From Vitellaria paradoxa (Eukaryota > Streptophyta > Magnoliopsida > Ericales > Sapotaceae): a stretch of 64,000 nt of DNA. The notes beneath the pieces were generated by a model. The model had not been told where the DNA came from and searched no databases. It saw nothing but the letters and a program-made list of their open reading frames with translations. A program made the position numbers and the translations under genes. The stretch's first letter is position 1. The number at the start of each line of letters is the position of its first letter. The stretch covers positions 22,294,941 to 22,358,940 of the forward strand of contig CM034236.1 in the NCBI GenBank assembly GCA_019916065.1, read 5' to 3'. Shown one piece after another: positions 22,991 to 35,987 of this stretch.

Positions 22991-23689
22991 TACTCGCAGG
23001 CCCAACTCTTGGGATTAATGGAATTTTGTGGCCATGGGCTTGAGTTGGAGGCAAAGTTGTTGGTTTTTAAACAACCAATTAAACTCTTCTATAAGCCCTT
23101 GCATCCTCACATCTTAGAGCCCAATTTTTCTTACTCTAATAAGCCCAGTTATGCGTGGAAAAATTAGGTTAAAGCTAACACCGGACCTAAGGTGATGTAC
23201 AGTCATGGCCAATTTTTTCTCCTCCTCTATATGGTGAAAATAGAAAATACTGCTTAACCTTTTATCCTACCACTAGGATCGTTCGTTCCAATTATTCCAT
23301 GGAAATTTGAGTTTGAAGAATTTGTTTTATAGAAGTTTTCTAATGGGTGATGAACTCTCCTATTTTTGCTTTGTCCAGCTGATGATGAACTTCCATCACT
23401 TCCGCCTCCACTAATTTGAGAATCACGGTTTGACAAGTTGTACATATTAAATGAGACATCTACAAATTAAGTTTTATAAATTTTACAAAATTTAAATTTT
23501 CTACTCATAAATTGATGGATCATTGGCATTAGACTTGCCAGGGTCAGTCGACACACCTACATCAGGAGAATCATCTTGTGTAGGCAAGTAGTAGTAATTT
23601 TGTTTCTAATACCTTTCTTTTTTTATATTTTTGTTTTCAATTATATACCTTTTATATATTTATTGGTTATTAACTATTTGATATTATGA
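22991..23689. other. No gene recognised
   Basis: Mixed-composition sequence. A minus-strand ORF at 23254-23445 is rich in Ser, Gly and Asn (GGGSDGSSSSAGQSKNRR) and has no family I recognise; it may belong to the neighbouring transposon remnant. Confidence 0.45.
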
Positions 23690-24990
23690 CAACTTCCTCA
23701 GTAAAATCACGTGCTTGTGGCCCTACAAAGGGCAAAGGTGTGTAGTGGGAATTGAATAAAATAAAGGAACCAAGTTTGAAGTTAAAGTATGCCACATAGT
23801 AGGTGCACTCATTGGCAAAAGTGCCTCTAAGATTGCTAATCAACTTGGCATTCATTTCTGTCTTTTGATGGTATTACAAGGTGTTAATGTTTGGACCCAA
23901 ATTGATAGGGCTATAAAGGCATCACCATTCAAAATGTGTAGGTAATGCATTCTTTAAATTATGTATTTAATTTTTGTGTATATATATGTGTTTGTGTTTC
24001 TGATACCTATAATATCTTGCAGGTAAATATTTAACATTAAAGACCTCTCTGAGCAGTATGTTTAGGGAAGCGATTTGAAAAAAAAAATGTTATCATCTAT
24101 ACAAGGACTTGGCGATCCACGTGAAAAAAACATTACTTAAGTTGTTGAAAGATGAAAAAGACACTTATGCTAATGCTCTATACCTCGCAGACAAGAATGC
24201 AGGAGGCATATGATCGACGTCTATAGAGTTTTGCACACATAAGGTAATTTAATAGTCATCTATTTGATTCCAATTATTTTTAAACAAGTACAGGATTTAC
24301 TAATAAGTTGTATTTTAAGAAACGAGCGACCCATGCCAAGATTAATCATGCTCAATTGCCTTACCACTCATATGGCTAGATCCAATCATTCCTAATGAAA
24401 TTATCCCTTTAGGTAATATGTAACTTTATTATTCTAATATTATATTGATTTTTAATTATTAATTTAAATGCTCAAACGTTATTATAGCTCATTCATACCT
24501 CAATTACAATGACATGCATTGGAGTAAGAAAAAGATGACTACATTCATCCAAGGTGTCAAGAAAATTATGTACGTGCCATCTTTAATTTTTAGACTCTCT
24601 TTTTATTACATTTCACATTAATATTATATAAAATGATATTTTATATGTTTCAATATGTAAAGATGAGCTTGTTAGGCATGAGACTAAGATAATGGAGTCA
24701 AGTGACCTACGTTATATACCAGAGCAACTCTCCCAGATGCTACTTGGAGAAAGATCCCTTATTTGCTCAGATTTGGGAAGGGTCTAAAGCCATCCTCCTC
24801 GACAAGATCTTCAGTATCTTTTAAAGCAACTTCTTAGAAGTTTGAAAAGCTTAAGGCACAAATTGAAGAACAAATGCACTCATTATTGAACAAAATAAGC
24901 CAATGCAACAATATGAAAGGATAGGATAAAGTATGAAGACGATAAGAGAAAACTTGAAGGGGTAATGAAGGCGGGAGAACAGGAGACATA
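23690..24990 (+). pseudogene. Decayed En/Spm (CACTA)-associated plant transposase-like ORF
   Basis: Fragments in order: RACGPTKGKGV, KIKEPSLKLKYAT, ALIGKSASKIANQLGIHF, KKCYHLYKDLAIHVKK, YLADKNAGG, RATHAKINHAQLPYHSYG, then DELVRHETKIMESSDLRY and a coiled-coil-like LKSLRHKL tail. The order (Gly-Lys entry motif, IG.SA..F/I.....G block, K.NRA..P....GSKS-like block, C-terminal coiled coil) is what plant transposase genes of the Ptta/En/Spm type show. Many stops and frameshifts, plus AT-rich intron-like gaps. The family call rests on pattern memory and is tentative. Confidence 0.45.
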
Positions 24991-26174
24991 AAAACAATTT
25001 AGTAAATATCTGCAATGATATGAGATAAATTTGGTGGAGATGGTTTAAGGGGGTATCGACCTGATTTGGTAAGCTATTAATTTTCTTTTGTCATACCTTA
25101 GTAAAAATTTTAACTCGCCTACGTGGGGTAGCAACCTTATTAGCATACGTAATATATATCCACAACTTAGTTGGAAGGAAAAATAAAATACACAGCCCAA
25201 AAAAAAAATAAAATAAAATATAGCGGACTATACAACAAGAATGCTGTTTGGTTAATCCAGTAACTTACACTAGTTGTACTTATTTGTGTAGTTACCTATC
25301 ACTTGCATCTAGCTACCAATGTAATATACTGATACCTGGTGCTTGTTCTTCTTTATATGAGCTTTAGTCTAACTTTCCTTTTCCACATTTTAGATTATTG
25401 TTGATTTTGTATTAAGAGCATCAACAAGTGATATTAACTATCGTTTAAATATATAGCTGTGATATGACCTCAACCCTGCACCTCAAGCATAAGAGCTTGG
25501 TCCAGATACTGCTTAGGCTGAAAGACTTTGGTTGCCTTGTCACTCTAAATATTTCCCTTTGAGAGTTGTTTTTATGGTAATGAATTAGATTTGGTCACGC
25601 CTCTGCAGTAGCGAAGTTGACATTGTTTGGGATGGTAGAGATTTCACAAATCTAGAAGTTGATCTTCCATAATACAAGTCCCAGCTAGGGTCTTCATATA
25701 TTTGATGAAAGCAATTCTACAAAGCATTAAGCATACTTGGAACCTAATGGATCATAACTTAATTGAGCCATGTGTTGTGATTGTTTGATTTTGATTCTAT
25801 TTTTATTTATTATACTTGATATCTATTACTTAACTTTTTATATTATTTAACTAATAATTTTATTAGTGATACAATCATTGCTCTCTTAGTGTCAGCCAAC
25901 ATATGCAAGACATGTTATTGATTGAAAGGAACAATCACTTCAATCCACTAAATTCAGTTACTTTTATTAAGGTTGCAAGTATTCTCGTTTTCAATTTCCA
26001 TTTCTTAAAATTTAATCATTTTCTTTTCTAAAATTCTATTACCATTTCAATTGTACCTATCAGTTTATATGGTCTCTGTATGAGGTTTCATTCGTTTAAT
26101 ATGAACTGTAATATTAATCCATTGATGTGCTTTTGCTTAAAAGTTTCTTCTTTGGTTTCTTTTACTAAGGAGGC
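24991..26174. other. No gene recognised
   Basis: AT-rich; no ORF of note and no repeat boundary apart from the solo LTR at its right edge. Confidence 0.5.
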
Positions 26175-26179
26175 TAGAC

Positions 26180-29023
26180 TGTCATGCCCCGAATCTCGCA
26201 ACCCGATGGGTGAGCGATAAACACTCATAACATGCACTAAGATAACCATCCCATGATCAGAGCAATATAAAACCTCTAGGTGAGCCCAAAGCATATGATG
26301 GGATAACATAAATTTAACCTTGGCTATAGTCAAGTCACAAACTTCCAACATTCCTCCCATTATTACATAACTTAGGCCTTAGGGCCCTTACAACCAAATC
26401 AAATAAGTCCTAAATGTACAATATTACAATTTCAATTAAAACCAAAACTAGTAACCAAAAGTTTTGCTGAGTTTAGAAGGGCTCATGCATAAGCACTCCT
26501 AATTTAACCCCATCAGCCCACCTGACTGATATGACCTGTTCCTGCATCAAAATCTGTAAGGACGTGAGCACGGGTCCACTTGTGCCCACGATGCCTTAGA
26601 CAAACATATATGGTATGTAATCAACACATGCATGCCAATGTACATATATGCATAGATATACCAACATCTTTCTATATTCCATAACAATTCATTAATATCA
26701 ATTAGTTTTCAACTTATGTAAGTATGTATCGTCATTCAATAACATCATAGTGTTGTATTCAATTCCAATTATTCTTCATTATTAAATTTTCCAAGTTTAT
26801 ATCGAATCACGTTCCATATCACATTATCACATTTTCAACATATATCACATTATCACATATTCAACATTTAATCACACAACCATATCTACATTAGCACCTA
26901 TTCATCATTCCATCACATCTCCACATCCACATTTTCATTTATTCATCATTCGATCATAATGCCACAACCACACAAGTTATCAGGGGTTGGGTGCATCTAT
27001 AATATCATCTTTTATGGGCCAATACCCAACGAAAATGATAAACCGACGTCGTCATTTAGGATCGCAGTCCAGGGCCATGAAGCCAAAACACAGACAATGT
27101 TGTGGGCTACTAACCCACTGGCATTGACACCAAACCCTGCACAGGTTCTGGCCTTTCAACCCGAAGGTAATCTTAAGACCCTTCCTATTTTCGCACCCTT
27201 CCTATTTTCGCACCCCACCATGGCGCCCGGCACACAACTAATCATTCATCACATACAATACTCTTTAATCACAATTCACATTCATCACCATAAACTTTCC
27301 AACACACATAACCACATTCCATTTCATCATGGAACACAATTCATTTCATCTCTTCATTTCATTTAACCCAAGCCTCATTCAATTTCCATCACTTATTAAA
27401 AAAATTTCACATTTCAATTTCTTTCAATCATATATTCACTTTTTGGTTCATCCCAAAATTTTTCATATATCAATATTGATCAAACTTTATTAAACATTCA
27501 ACATTTATCATCATTATGAATTTGAGTCTCTTTGTCAATTCACATTTTACGTAATCAATCACATGTTCGTATACCTCATCATTTAGTTTACATCAAGACA
27601 TAATCACAATTCTACCCGATTAAGACTCTTATCTCAAAGTAATCTTCCAATTCATTTCATTTAAGGTAACACTCATTCACGATTATAAGTTAAATCCCAT
27701 TAGCTTAAGATAACAAACCCTTAATCACTTTTTAGAACACATTTCCATTTTAAATCCATACAATTAATCAAATAAAAGTTTCATGTGAAAACATTTTACT
27801 AAACTCTTTCATAAAGCTAAGGTAGAAGGTTAAAGTAAATAAAGTCAGAAATCGGACCTAGGCTCGGTGAGCGCCCAAGTTGGCACTCAGCCGTGCGCCC
27901 ATACCTTGTGCGCCCAAGGAGGCTGGGCGCCAAGGGGTTGGGTGCCCAACTGTGTCTCTCTCGTACGCCCACAGCTTGGTCCAAGTTACGGGTTTCATGC
28001 TCTGTTTTCCGGTTTCTTGGTTTTCCATACTTGGAACCTCAAATTGACCAACTTTAAGTTAAAATACCTAAAGTTTCATGTTCATAACATCTCCACAAGT
28101 CTTATAAGCATTAAAGAAAACCAACCATTTGAGTTTTCATGGACTATGGGCCAAGCTATGGATCAAACATCCTTATCTCTCTCTCTACCTATACATGTGT
28201 GTATAACCCTCATTTTCTTCTATAAATGAAATCAAATCTTGCAATGGTTACCCAAATATTGTTCTAGATCTTGTTATACATCATATATGTAAGAATGAGC
28301 ATAAAATCCCTACCTCAAACCAAATAGAGATGAAGAACAAGAGGTGGTCTCTTCCCAGTTTCAAGCTCCCAACTTTCATTGGTTTGATCTCCTCCCCCTT
28401 TGATGTAAATGATAAACAAATTGCATAGATGGGTTCCTTAAGTGTTCAATTGCATATTCACAAAGTTAATTAGATTCTAATCAAGGCTAGAAAGACTTAC
28501 CATTCAAACCCTCACTTGGTTCTCTTGTTTCTTCATCATTTTTCCTCTCCTGGTCTCCTTCTCTTCCAATCAACATTTCTCTCTCTTTTCCATCACACAC
28601 ATATATATTTACCATTTTTTGCTAATATTTTAATGGTTCCACAGTAGATTCCAGATCCTTCCATCCCCATAGCATAGATAGGTATAGGTTTAAGGCTCGG
28701 TCGCACAAGTCAAAACACATCACACCTGTCACTTTTGCTATAGCTCGGGCGCTCAAGACCTTCTCAGTCGTGCGCCCAAACTCTTGGGCGCCCATGACTC
28801 ATGTGCCTAAGCCCTTGGGTGCCCACGTTCCATGCCCCCAAGGTGCCCCAACTTTTCTGCACTTGTGCTAAAATGCCAATTCTCCCATGTTTGGCTCATC
28901 CTTCTCAAAGTTCCCAACTCTAAAGTACAATTAATGATGAATACCATTTAATCAACATACTATTACCTCAAAATGTTTGAATAACCATCTAGTTACATTC
29001 ATGCAAAAGTTCGGGGTATTACA
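26180..29023 (-). mobile_element. Solo LTR, 2.84 kb, with TAGAC duplication
   Basis: The plus strand runs from TGTCATGCCCCGAATCTC to TTCGGGGTATTACA, flanked by TAGAC on both sides (26175-26179 and 29024-29028). Sense is minus: the complement gives TGTAATACCCCGAAC, a TATA-like TAAATATATATG near 28610 and a GAAAAGAGAGAGAAATG leader. Shared internal blocks with 38585-40962 include GTGAGCAC, CACTTGTGC, GGCTACTAACC, TGGCATTGACACC and GCACAGGTTC. Two GC-rich patches (27865-27975 and 28745-28855) are made of GCGCCCAAG-type words. ORFs at 26959-27366 and 27867-28229 lie within the LTR and are not genes. Confidence 0.88.
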
Positions 29024-29028
29024 TAGAC

Positions 29029-30133
29029 AGAGCAATGTGGAAGAACATATTGATAGTGAAATTTTGGTATTTTAGTTGGTTAACTTTGCTCTGCTTAATT
29101 CTTACTCAAACCTTAAGAAATGCTCTATGCTTATATAATGGAATTAATTTTCATACATGCTTATGTGTTGCTCTATCTCTTGAATTCTTCTTCTTTTCTA
29201 TTTTGTAAGAGAAATTCAAGAGGGTCGTACATTATTGGGTGGCTGCTAATCCATTCTATAGCAAATGTGTATCTATGATATATTTCTTATAACTGAAATG
29301 AATCTGACTTTAAAATGCTTAGTTTCATTCTTTGATTCTTGAAACGTTTGTTTTTAATACCTTTTTGACCGGTTTTTTTTTTTTTTCTAATTTCTCTCTC
29401 TCTCATTTTTCCATTCCTCTCCACCATTTTCAGTCAGTCTTGATCAAAAAGAGAAATTCTACTAGTAATATTTTTAATGTCCAAATATACATAGATGCTT
29501 TTGCGATTATTTTTTTTGTGCTGACCCTTAGATACTTGGATATATGAAACTGCTGAATTAACAATAACTTTTTTTGTGATGACAAACATTGTGAACTATT
29601 GCTTTTATTTTCAATCAAGAGAAATATGTTGACCAAACTTCTTATTGCTTGGGTTTTTTTTCTTAATTTTGGTGAAGAAATTAGATCATACCTTACTCAA
29701 AGAAAGATTGGTTGTTTGGAATTCTTTTTCTAATACTCTTTTTCTTAATTATTGGTGTAGGTAGATATATATCATCATCATCTGTCAATTTTGGCAAGAA
29801 GTTAATGGTTGTATATGACTTTTGTTTTAAAAGTTAAGAATTAGTGAATTATAAAAATTTGTTCAAGTATTGTTTCTCCATAGATACTGAATTGATTTAT
29901 AGAAATTGTACATAATGTTTAAAGACATAAATATATTTTATGTAATTTTAAATATTGAATGTTTAATTTGGATGGTGTTGATGGTTGATTTCTGTTTACT
30001 TATTGGTTAATTTATATGGTTGTGGTGAATGATTTAGGTGCATTGATATAGGTAAATAAATAATTTACAGAAAAAATACAAAAAAACCAAAATAGCTATA
30101 GCTTTTTTTTTTTTTTAATTCTAAGTTATTGCT
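29029..30133. other. No gene recognised
   Basis: T-rich intergenic DNA; poly-T tracts near 29370-29390 and 30100-30117. The short ORFs at 29332-29636 overlap on opposite strands and show no domain. Confidence 0.5.
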
Positions 30134-30669
30134 GACCAATTGGTCGAAAAAGATATGATTTCTTTTTTTTCTATAACCTTTAACAACTAATTGGTCAGCA
30201 AAGACTTAAAATTTTATGTTTTTCCTATACACTTTGGTGACCAACTAGTCAAGAAAGATAAAACATTTGGCGAGCAATTGGTCGGCAAAGACTTAAAATT
30301 TATTTTTTCTCTATACCCGTTAGCAACCAATCAATTAGGGTAGATAACACCTTTATCAATCAGTTGGTTGACAAAGACCTATAATTTAATTTTTTTTTTC
30401 TATACTCTTCAGCAACCAACTGATCAGAGCAGCTCCTCCTTTGGCGACCAACTAGTCAGAAAAGATTATATCTTTCGCGACTAAGGTTTGGTCGCGAAAA
30501 AGTGGTCTTTAGCGACCAACAAAGCTTTTGGCTAGCAAAAGTTTCTCCGACTAGCCTTCGCCGATCAATTGCTGACCAAAGTTGTTTGGTCAATAAAGCC
30601 TTTAACGACCGAATATAGGCCTTTAGCAACCAAACATTTAGTCCCACCACTTAGTGATTCCATGTAGTG
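30134..30669. mobile_element. CACTA-like end with subterminal GCGACCAAYTRGTC repeats
   Basis: At least nine variants of GCGACCAACTAGTC / GACCAATTGGTC, often palindromic, are spaced 35-55 bp from 30134 to about 30560, several followed by GCAAAGACTTAAAATTT. The block ends CCATGTAGTG at 30660-30669, matching the TAGTG right terminus of CACTA elements, whose subterminal regions carry such clustered short repeats bound by the transposase. The matching CACTA left end was not identified, so this may be a fragment. No transposase is present here. Confidence 0.6.
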
Positions 30670-30719
30670 GGTTGTTGTATTGGAACACAATTTTTTAGTT
30701 ATAATTGAGACTTTCATTA

Positions 30720-30831
30720 TTGTTATTTATTATTGTGAATGTCCGCTCCATGGTGTTGTATGGCTCTTATTTATTTATGTTAATTATATGTGGTTATTTA
30801 GTTCATCCCTTAGGTTATAAAATCTGGACCG
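30720..30831 (+). mobile_element. LTR-family right-end fragment
   Basis: Shares TTGTTATTTATTATTGT, GTTGTATGG, and TTTAGTTCATCCCTTAGGTT followed by AAAATCTGGACCGTAATA with the end at 37870-38026, the right terminus of the same LTR family. It abuts the CACTA end and lacks its left part. Confidence 0.5.
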
Positions 30832-30931
30832 TAATAACTTTAAATATTAAATTCTTGAAAGTATGTAGTAATTGCAAGATTGTCATTGACACATTATTTT
30901 TATTAAAAAATTGTGGTATAACTTTTTAGTA

Positions 30932-30968
<37 letters not shown>

Positions 30969-32974
30969 GTATTTGGGGTGGGAATTTAGTGAGGGAAAGG
31001 AAAAAAGAAAAGAAAAATGCATGAGAAAAGAAAGAGGAAATATAAAATTTATAATACACATCTTTATTTAAATGAATTCAAAACTGTAATAAAATAAAAA
31101 AATTAATAATATATTAATTTTTTAAATTAATTATTTTTAAAATTTTAAATCTCATGAGTGCCCAAATAAAAGAAAAATTTTGAATTCTTATCTTCTTTTT
31201 TCATTAATAAATTCTTAATCCAAACAATTTTTTTCCCTGTACATCATTTCTTACCTAAATTCATATATATATATATATATATATATGTAGATGTAGTACT
31301 TGATGGAGCATCAATATTGATGGAAGACTTTAATTTTGACAATGTGTATTAATGGTCACTTTCCCGTGACGAAAAAAGCCCACTGCCTTCCTTCCTGTGA
31401 TAAAAGTTGTTTAGAATTTTGGTGGAAAGAAACAAACAAGTTAGGTGGGAGAGTTGTGGTTTGCATGCTTGTCCATCCTTCTAGAAGAAAACCCATCATT
31501 AATTCATTAATTAATTAGTTTATCAATCAATCTCTGCTCCGTGGCAAGGATATGACACTTCAGAACTTTAATTAATTTATAAAGGTGTTTAATTATGCTC
31601 CGTTTGGGATTAATAATATTTACGGAAACGTTGGAAAAGTTCCATAAGGTCATGTCCCACCTACCCATACCGACTCCCGCCTTTATTTTTTTATTAGAAT
31701 GTGTTTAAAATTGTATAAATTTTATAAAATTGTAAAAATTAATGTCTCATATTTTGTACAGTGAATAAAAAATTTAAATTTTATAGTGTCATAATTCATA
31801 TTTATAGAGATTTGTAAAATTTTATATTTTTTTTAACTCGAAACAGTGCTTTAATAAAAAAGGGTTAGAAAAATATTTAAAATTCTCATATATAAACTTT
31901 TGTTAAAAAAATTAATTTATAAAATTTTTATTTACAAATATATCCTTAGATAGAGTTCTTTGAAATTGTGTAACTAAAATGGTTGTAGTTTTTTTATGCG
32001 ATTGTTATTTTATCATAATAAGAATATGAAATATCTATTTTAGTGAGGGATTACCTCATATCTGTTCTAGTTAACTAAATTTTATTAAAATTCTAAATAT
32101 TAGTTTAAGGATTGAAAACATTGTTACAAGTTAATAGTTTAAGTGATCATTTAGCAATAATTTTTAGTTAAAGAGGATAAAGTGATATATTATAGTTAAT
32201 CCTTTTTCTTTAATTAAAAGTTAAATGAATAGAGAGAGAGAAATCGAATAGAAATATATATAATCTGTATCTTTTGGGAAATATAAAAATGGGAAATTTT
32301 GAGAAGAAAATTAGAAGGGAAAGATCTCAAATCATAAAAAAGGAATAATGTTATATTACTAGAAAATTTTGTTAAAAAATTTTTTTCATAATGGTGTAGG
32401 AATTTGTAAGTCTTATCATTTTAGAAAAAAAAAATTATTCTTGAAAATACATTTTAATTGTAAAAATGCCATTGTTATATTAATTTTGTAACTATTTCTA
32501 GCAAATATTCTGCGACAAAAAAAAATGCATTTTTGAAAAATAAATCCGGGTAAAAAAGTATGAGATTTTATGTAATTGGAATAATAGTTATTGTATGCAG
32601 TTGGCTTAGTAAATAGGAGGGCTAATGGCTTGGAAGAAATAATTAATTGGGTAGGTATAGATGGGATTTTATTCAACGGAAGGCTGTTTTTGTATGGCAA
32701 GCGATAAACTCGAAATGACAATTGTTAGCCTTCACGGTACACAAGTTACCGCATGAAACGTGCGTTGATCAGTCCTAAAAACGTCACCGCCTTTTAAAGA
32801 CAAGAGTAGTGAGGGATGGTTTGGCAAAAATATATGTATATATATATATTTGAAGTAAATGATTATTTTATTTATTTATTATTATTGTCATTTTACACAA
32901 AAATAGTGTATTTTAATTTAACATAAATGACAATAGCCAATGCATAAAACTGCATTTAAAATTAGTTATAAAAA
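30832..32974. other. AT-rich intergenic; repeat shared with 54.9 kb
   Basis: (TA)n at about 30933-30962 and 31264-31286. Between them, 30968-31210 (GGGAATTTAGT... AATAAAATAAAAAAATTAATAATATATTAATTTT) resembles 54890-55150, so both may be copies of one AT-rich MITE. 31330-31520 is less AT-rich and unrecognised. No gene. Confidence 0.5.
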
Positions 32975-34025
32975 ACTATATATAAAAGATTTATTTCACT
33001 TATATTTTATGTGGTTTCGAATTTATGCACTTAAACTACACATATTTCATAAATATGTATCTAGACCCCTAAGATTTGTATTACATTCACTCAAATCCTT
33101 TCTGTTAGATTTTTCATCTAAAAAAATAATTTTTGACCAACTTAATGCTATAAAATTACATTTATACCTTTTGTATTAATAAAAAATATTTATTTTATGA
33201 TATGGTGTATCTTTTTTTAATTAAATTATATTATAATTAATTTATTAATTTTTTAGAAATCTTTTCTATTGTAGTACTTTAAATTATTGTACTTCGTATT
33301 AATATTTTAAATTTATATTATATATAAATAAGTAATTATACATAATAAATTATCATTACTTTTTTTATTAATAATATAATAAACTAAACATGAAAATAGA
33401 AATTACACTATAATTAATTTATTAAATTTTTTTGTGAATTTTTTTTAAATTAGTATTTGAAATTATTATGTTTCACATTAATAGTTTAAATTTATATTAT
33501 ACATAAATTAGTAATTATACATATATATAAATTATCATTATTTTTTATTAATAATATAATAAATTTAACATGGAAGAAGAAAAATTTAGTTTCTCATTTT
33601 TTCCACTTATTTTTCACATTAATATTTTAAATTTATATTATATATAAATTATAATTATACGTATAAATAAATTATCAATTTTTTCTATTAATAATATAAT
33701 AAATTTAACATGAAAGAGAGAAAATTTTAATTTTTCATTTTTTTTCCACTTGTTCTCCATTAATACTAAATAATAACGCATAAACTTTACACTCAATTTT
33801 CATTTTCATATTTTTTTAAGGGCATAAAAATAATTTCATAGTATTGGATTGGTGAAAAATTATTTTTTGAATGAAAAATCTAACAGAATGAGTTTAAGTA
33901 TGAGTTTAAGTAGATGTACTATAAAATTTAAAAAATTTAAATGCACATTTATAAAATTTAGAGAGTTTAAATGTACAAAATCAAAAGTATATAATTATAA
34001 GTGAAATGAACCTTATATATATTCT
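32975..34025. mobile_element. Foldback or long-TIR element, ~1.05 kb
   Basis: The left arm (about 32985-33178) and right arm (about 33815-34010) are inverted copies. TTATTTCACTTATA pairs with TATAAGTGAAATGAA. TTCTGTTAGATTTTTCAT followed by AATAATTTTT pairs with its complement at 33850-33895. CACTTAAACT-type words also pair. The middle (33200-33760) holds two to three imperfect copies of TATTTTAAATTTATATTATA...TAATTATAC at 33301, 33480 and 33621, and TTATTAATAATATAATAAA words. No ORF. Target duplication is ambiguous in TA-rich flanks. A transcript would fold into a long hairpin. Confidence 0.7.
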
Positions 34026-35047
34026 TTTTGCATCTTATACGCAAAAAATAAAGGTTAACTTTTTAACTTCAAAAAAAAAAAAGAAAAATTGTTTTTAATT
34101 TGGAACCGAGACTTAGCTTTAGCATTGGTGTGATTCCCCATCCAGGTACATCATACATGCCTCTTTACGATAGTTGTTAACTTGGAAGAAGAACGTAACC
34201 GACAAATCGCTGCCCTTGATATAATTGAAACTCAAGTAAACTCAATACAGATAAACGGTTATAATTTGTCAAATCACCACTGATATTAGGAAGCCCTTGC
34301 TTGGAAAGGAGAACTTCTGTAGCAGTAGTAGCTAGTTAATCACTTAAAATTAGCCGACAAAGAAACTAAAAACTAGAGTATGGTAGATTAAATCATTAAA
34401 GCACATATGTTACTTGAAGATGCAAAACAAGACTCGCACAAAACAGAAAGATAAGAGTTATATGAAAAGATTGAGCATAAGAGGGTTACCCTCAAACTAG
34501 CAATCTTCAATTTTGCTGCAAAAGCTGATAATTAAGTAAACAAGCCCATGCACCCATTTACCTCTTCATATTTTGTTTTTAGTTATGTGTAAGACTCAAA
34601 ATATAAGATTATATGAATTAAATTAAAGGAATCTCCATTCCTTTTCTTTTTTTCTTTTAATAGAATTAATTTACTATATTTGAAAATTGACTGTGATAGA
34701 AGACAAACCACCCCCCAAAAAAAAGGAATTTAATGAAAAATATTTATTCATGTCTCATTTTCGTTTTCCAAATTAGACCCGGAGAGAAGAGAATTTTGGT
34801 TTTCTCTTTTGCTCTTTCGTTTTTATTTCAGAATTCGTTCTCTATTGTTCCTCACACCCTGAATTCACAACTGTTAGTTGGTTAGATTCATTGCCTGCAT
34901 GCCTGCATGTTGTATACAAATTAACCTATATATGCATATCTGTATATGTATATTATGGAGATAACAACGTAAACTTGAGCTAAAGAAAAGAGGCAACTAT
35001 GTATATATATATATATTAAAACCAAGGTTATTTGATTGATAGTCTTC
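34026..35047. other. 3' flank of the MYB gene
   Basis: No ORF. The part nearest 35047 should hold the MYB 3' UTR; a (TA)n tract lies at about 34998-35014. No polyadenylation signal can be called with confidence. Confidence 0.5.
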
Positions 35048-35955
35048 TTACAAGTCCAAAGGCCTTAAATGTCTCTGGGAATTGTCCGGATTAACCGATA
35101 TTGTTGTAATTGGTACTTTGCAGACACAGGCATGGCTTTTCTGAGACCCACCTCCTAGACAGCAATACAGGCATAGAGAAGAGGAATGCTGCGGAGAAAC
35201 GTCAAGAGGTGGATTTGGGAGACTTATAGAGAGCTCAAGGTTGAGCTGTTGTTCATCTGTTTTTGTTGCTGTTGTGCTGCTGCTGCTACTACTGGTATTG
35301 GAGTCTTCGGCTGAATAGCCCTGTCTTCCCTTGATACTCATAAAACAACTCCCAGCATCACCATTCAGGTTATTCGTAAACTCTGGCAACACTATTGTCA
35401 ATGGCGGAGAAGGTGATTGAACTTGTGTTCGTGATTTGTTTGCCGGGGCGGCAGCAGCTGTGGTGGCGGTGTTATTAGCAGCCGTTGGGTTGATGGGACT
35501 GTGAGTTTGGGGGTCGATTCCACGGCTTAGGAGCTTCCTCTTAATGTGAGTGTTCCAATAGTTCTTTATCTCGTTGTCTGTTCTGCCCGGCAATCGGGCA
35601 GCAATAAGGGACCATCTGCAGTAATTCATTTCATCAAAAAAAAAAAAAAAAAAGGAAAAAAAAAAAAGAAAAAAGATAGAATTTTATCAATACATGTGTA
35701 TTTATAAAAAGTTTTTTAACAGTAATTATGAATTTGTGTTGATGATGTTTATGTTATAATTAAATGGAATTTGGTGTCACGCTTAATATTAGCGGAAGCA
35801 CAAGAGAGTGTGTACTTGTTTCCAAGTAAGCTATGAAGGTTGATGATTATTTCATCTTCTTCTTCAGTGAAGTTTCCTCTCTTCAGATCAGGCCGAAGGT
35901 AGTTTATCCATCGGAGTCTGCAGCTCTTCCCACATCTAAGCAAACCTAAAATCCC

Positions 35956-35987
<32 letters not shown>

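Noticed and set aside
23254..23445. Ser/Gly-rich minus-strand ORF
   Set aside because: Short, low complexity, no splice or promoter support and no family recognised.
26959..27366. Plus-strand ORF of 135 residues
   Set aside because: Lies wholly within a solo LTR, antisense to it, and is His/Thr/Pro-rich by base composition.
27867..28229. Plus-strand ORF of 120 residues
   Set aside because: Also inside the solo LTR; its start covers the GC-rich word patch and shows no domain.
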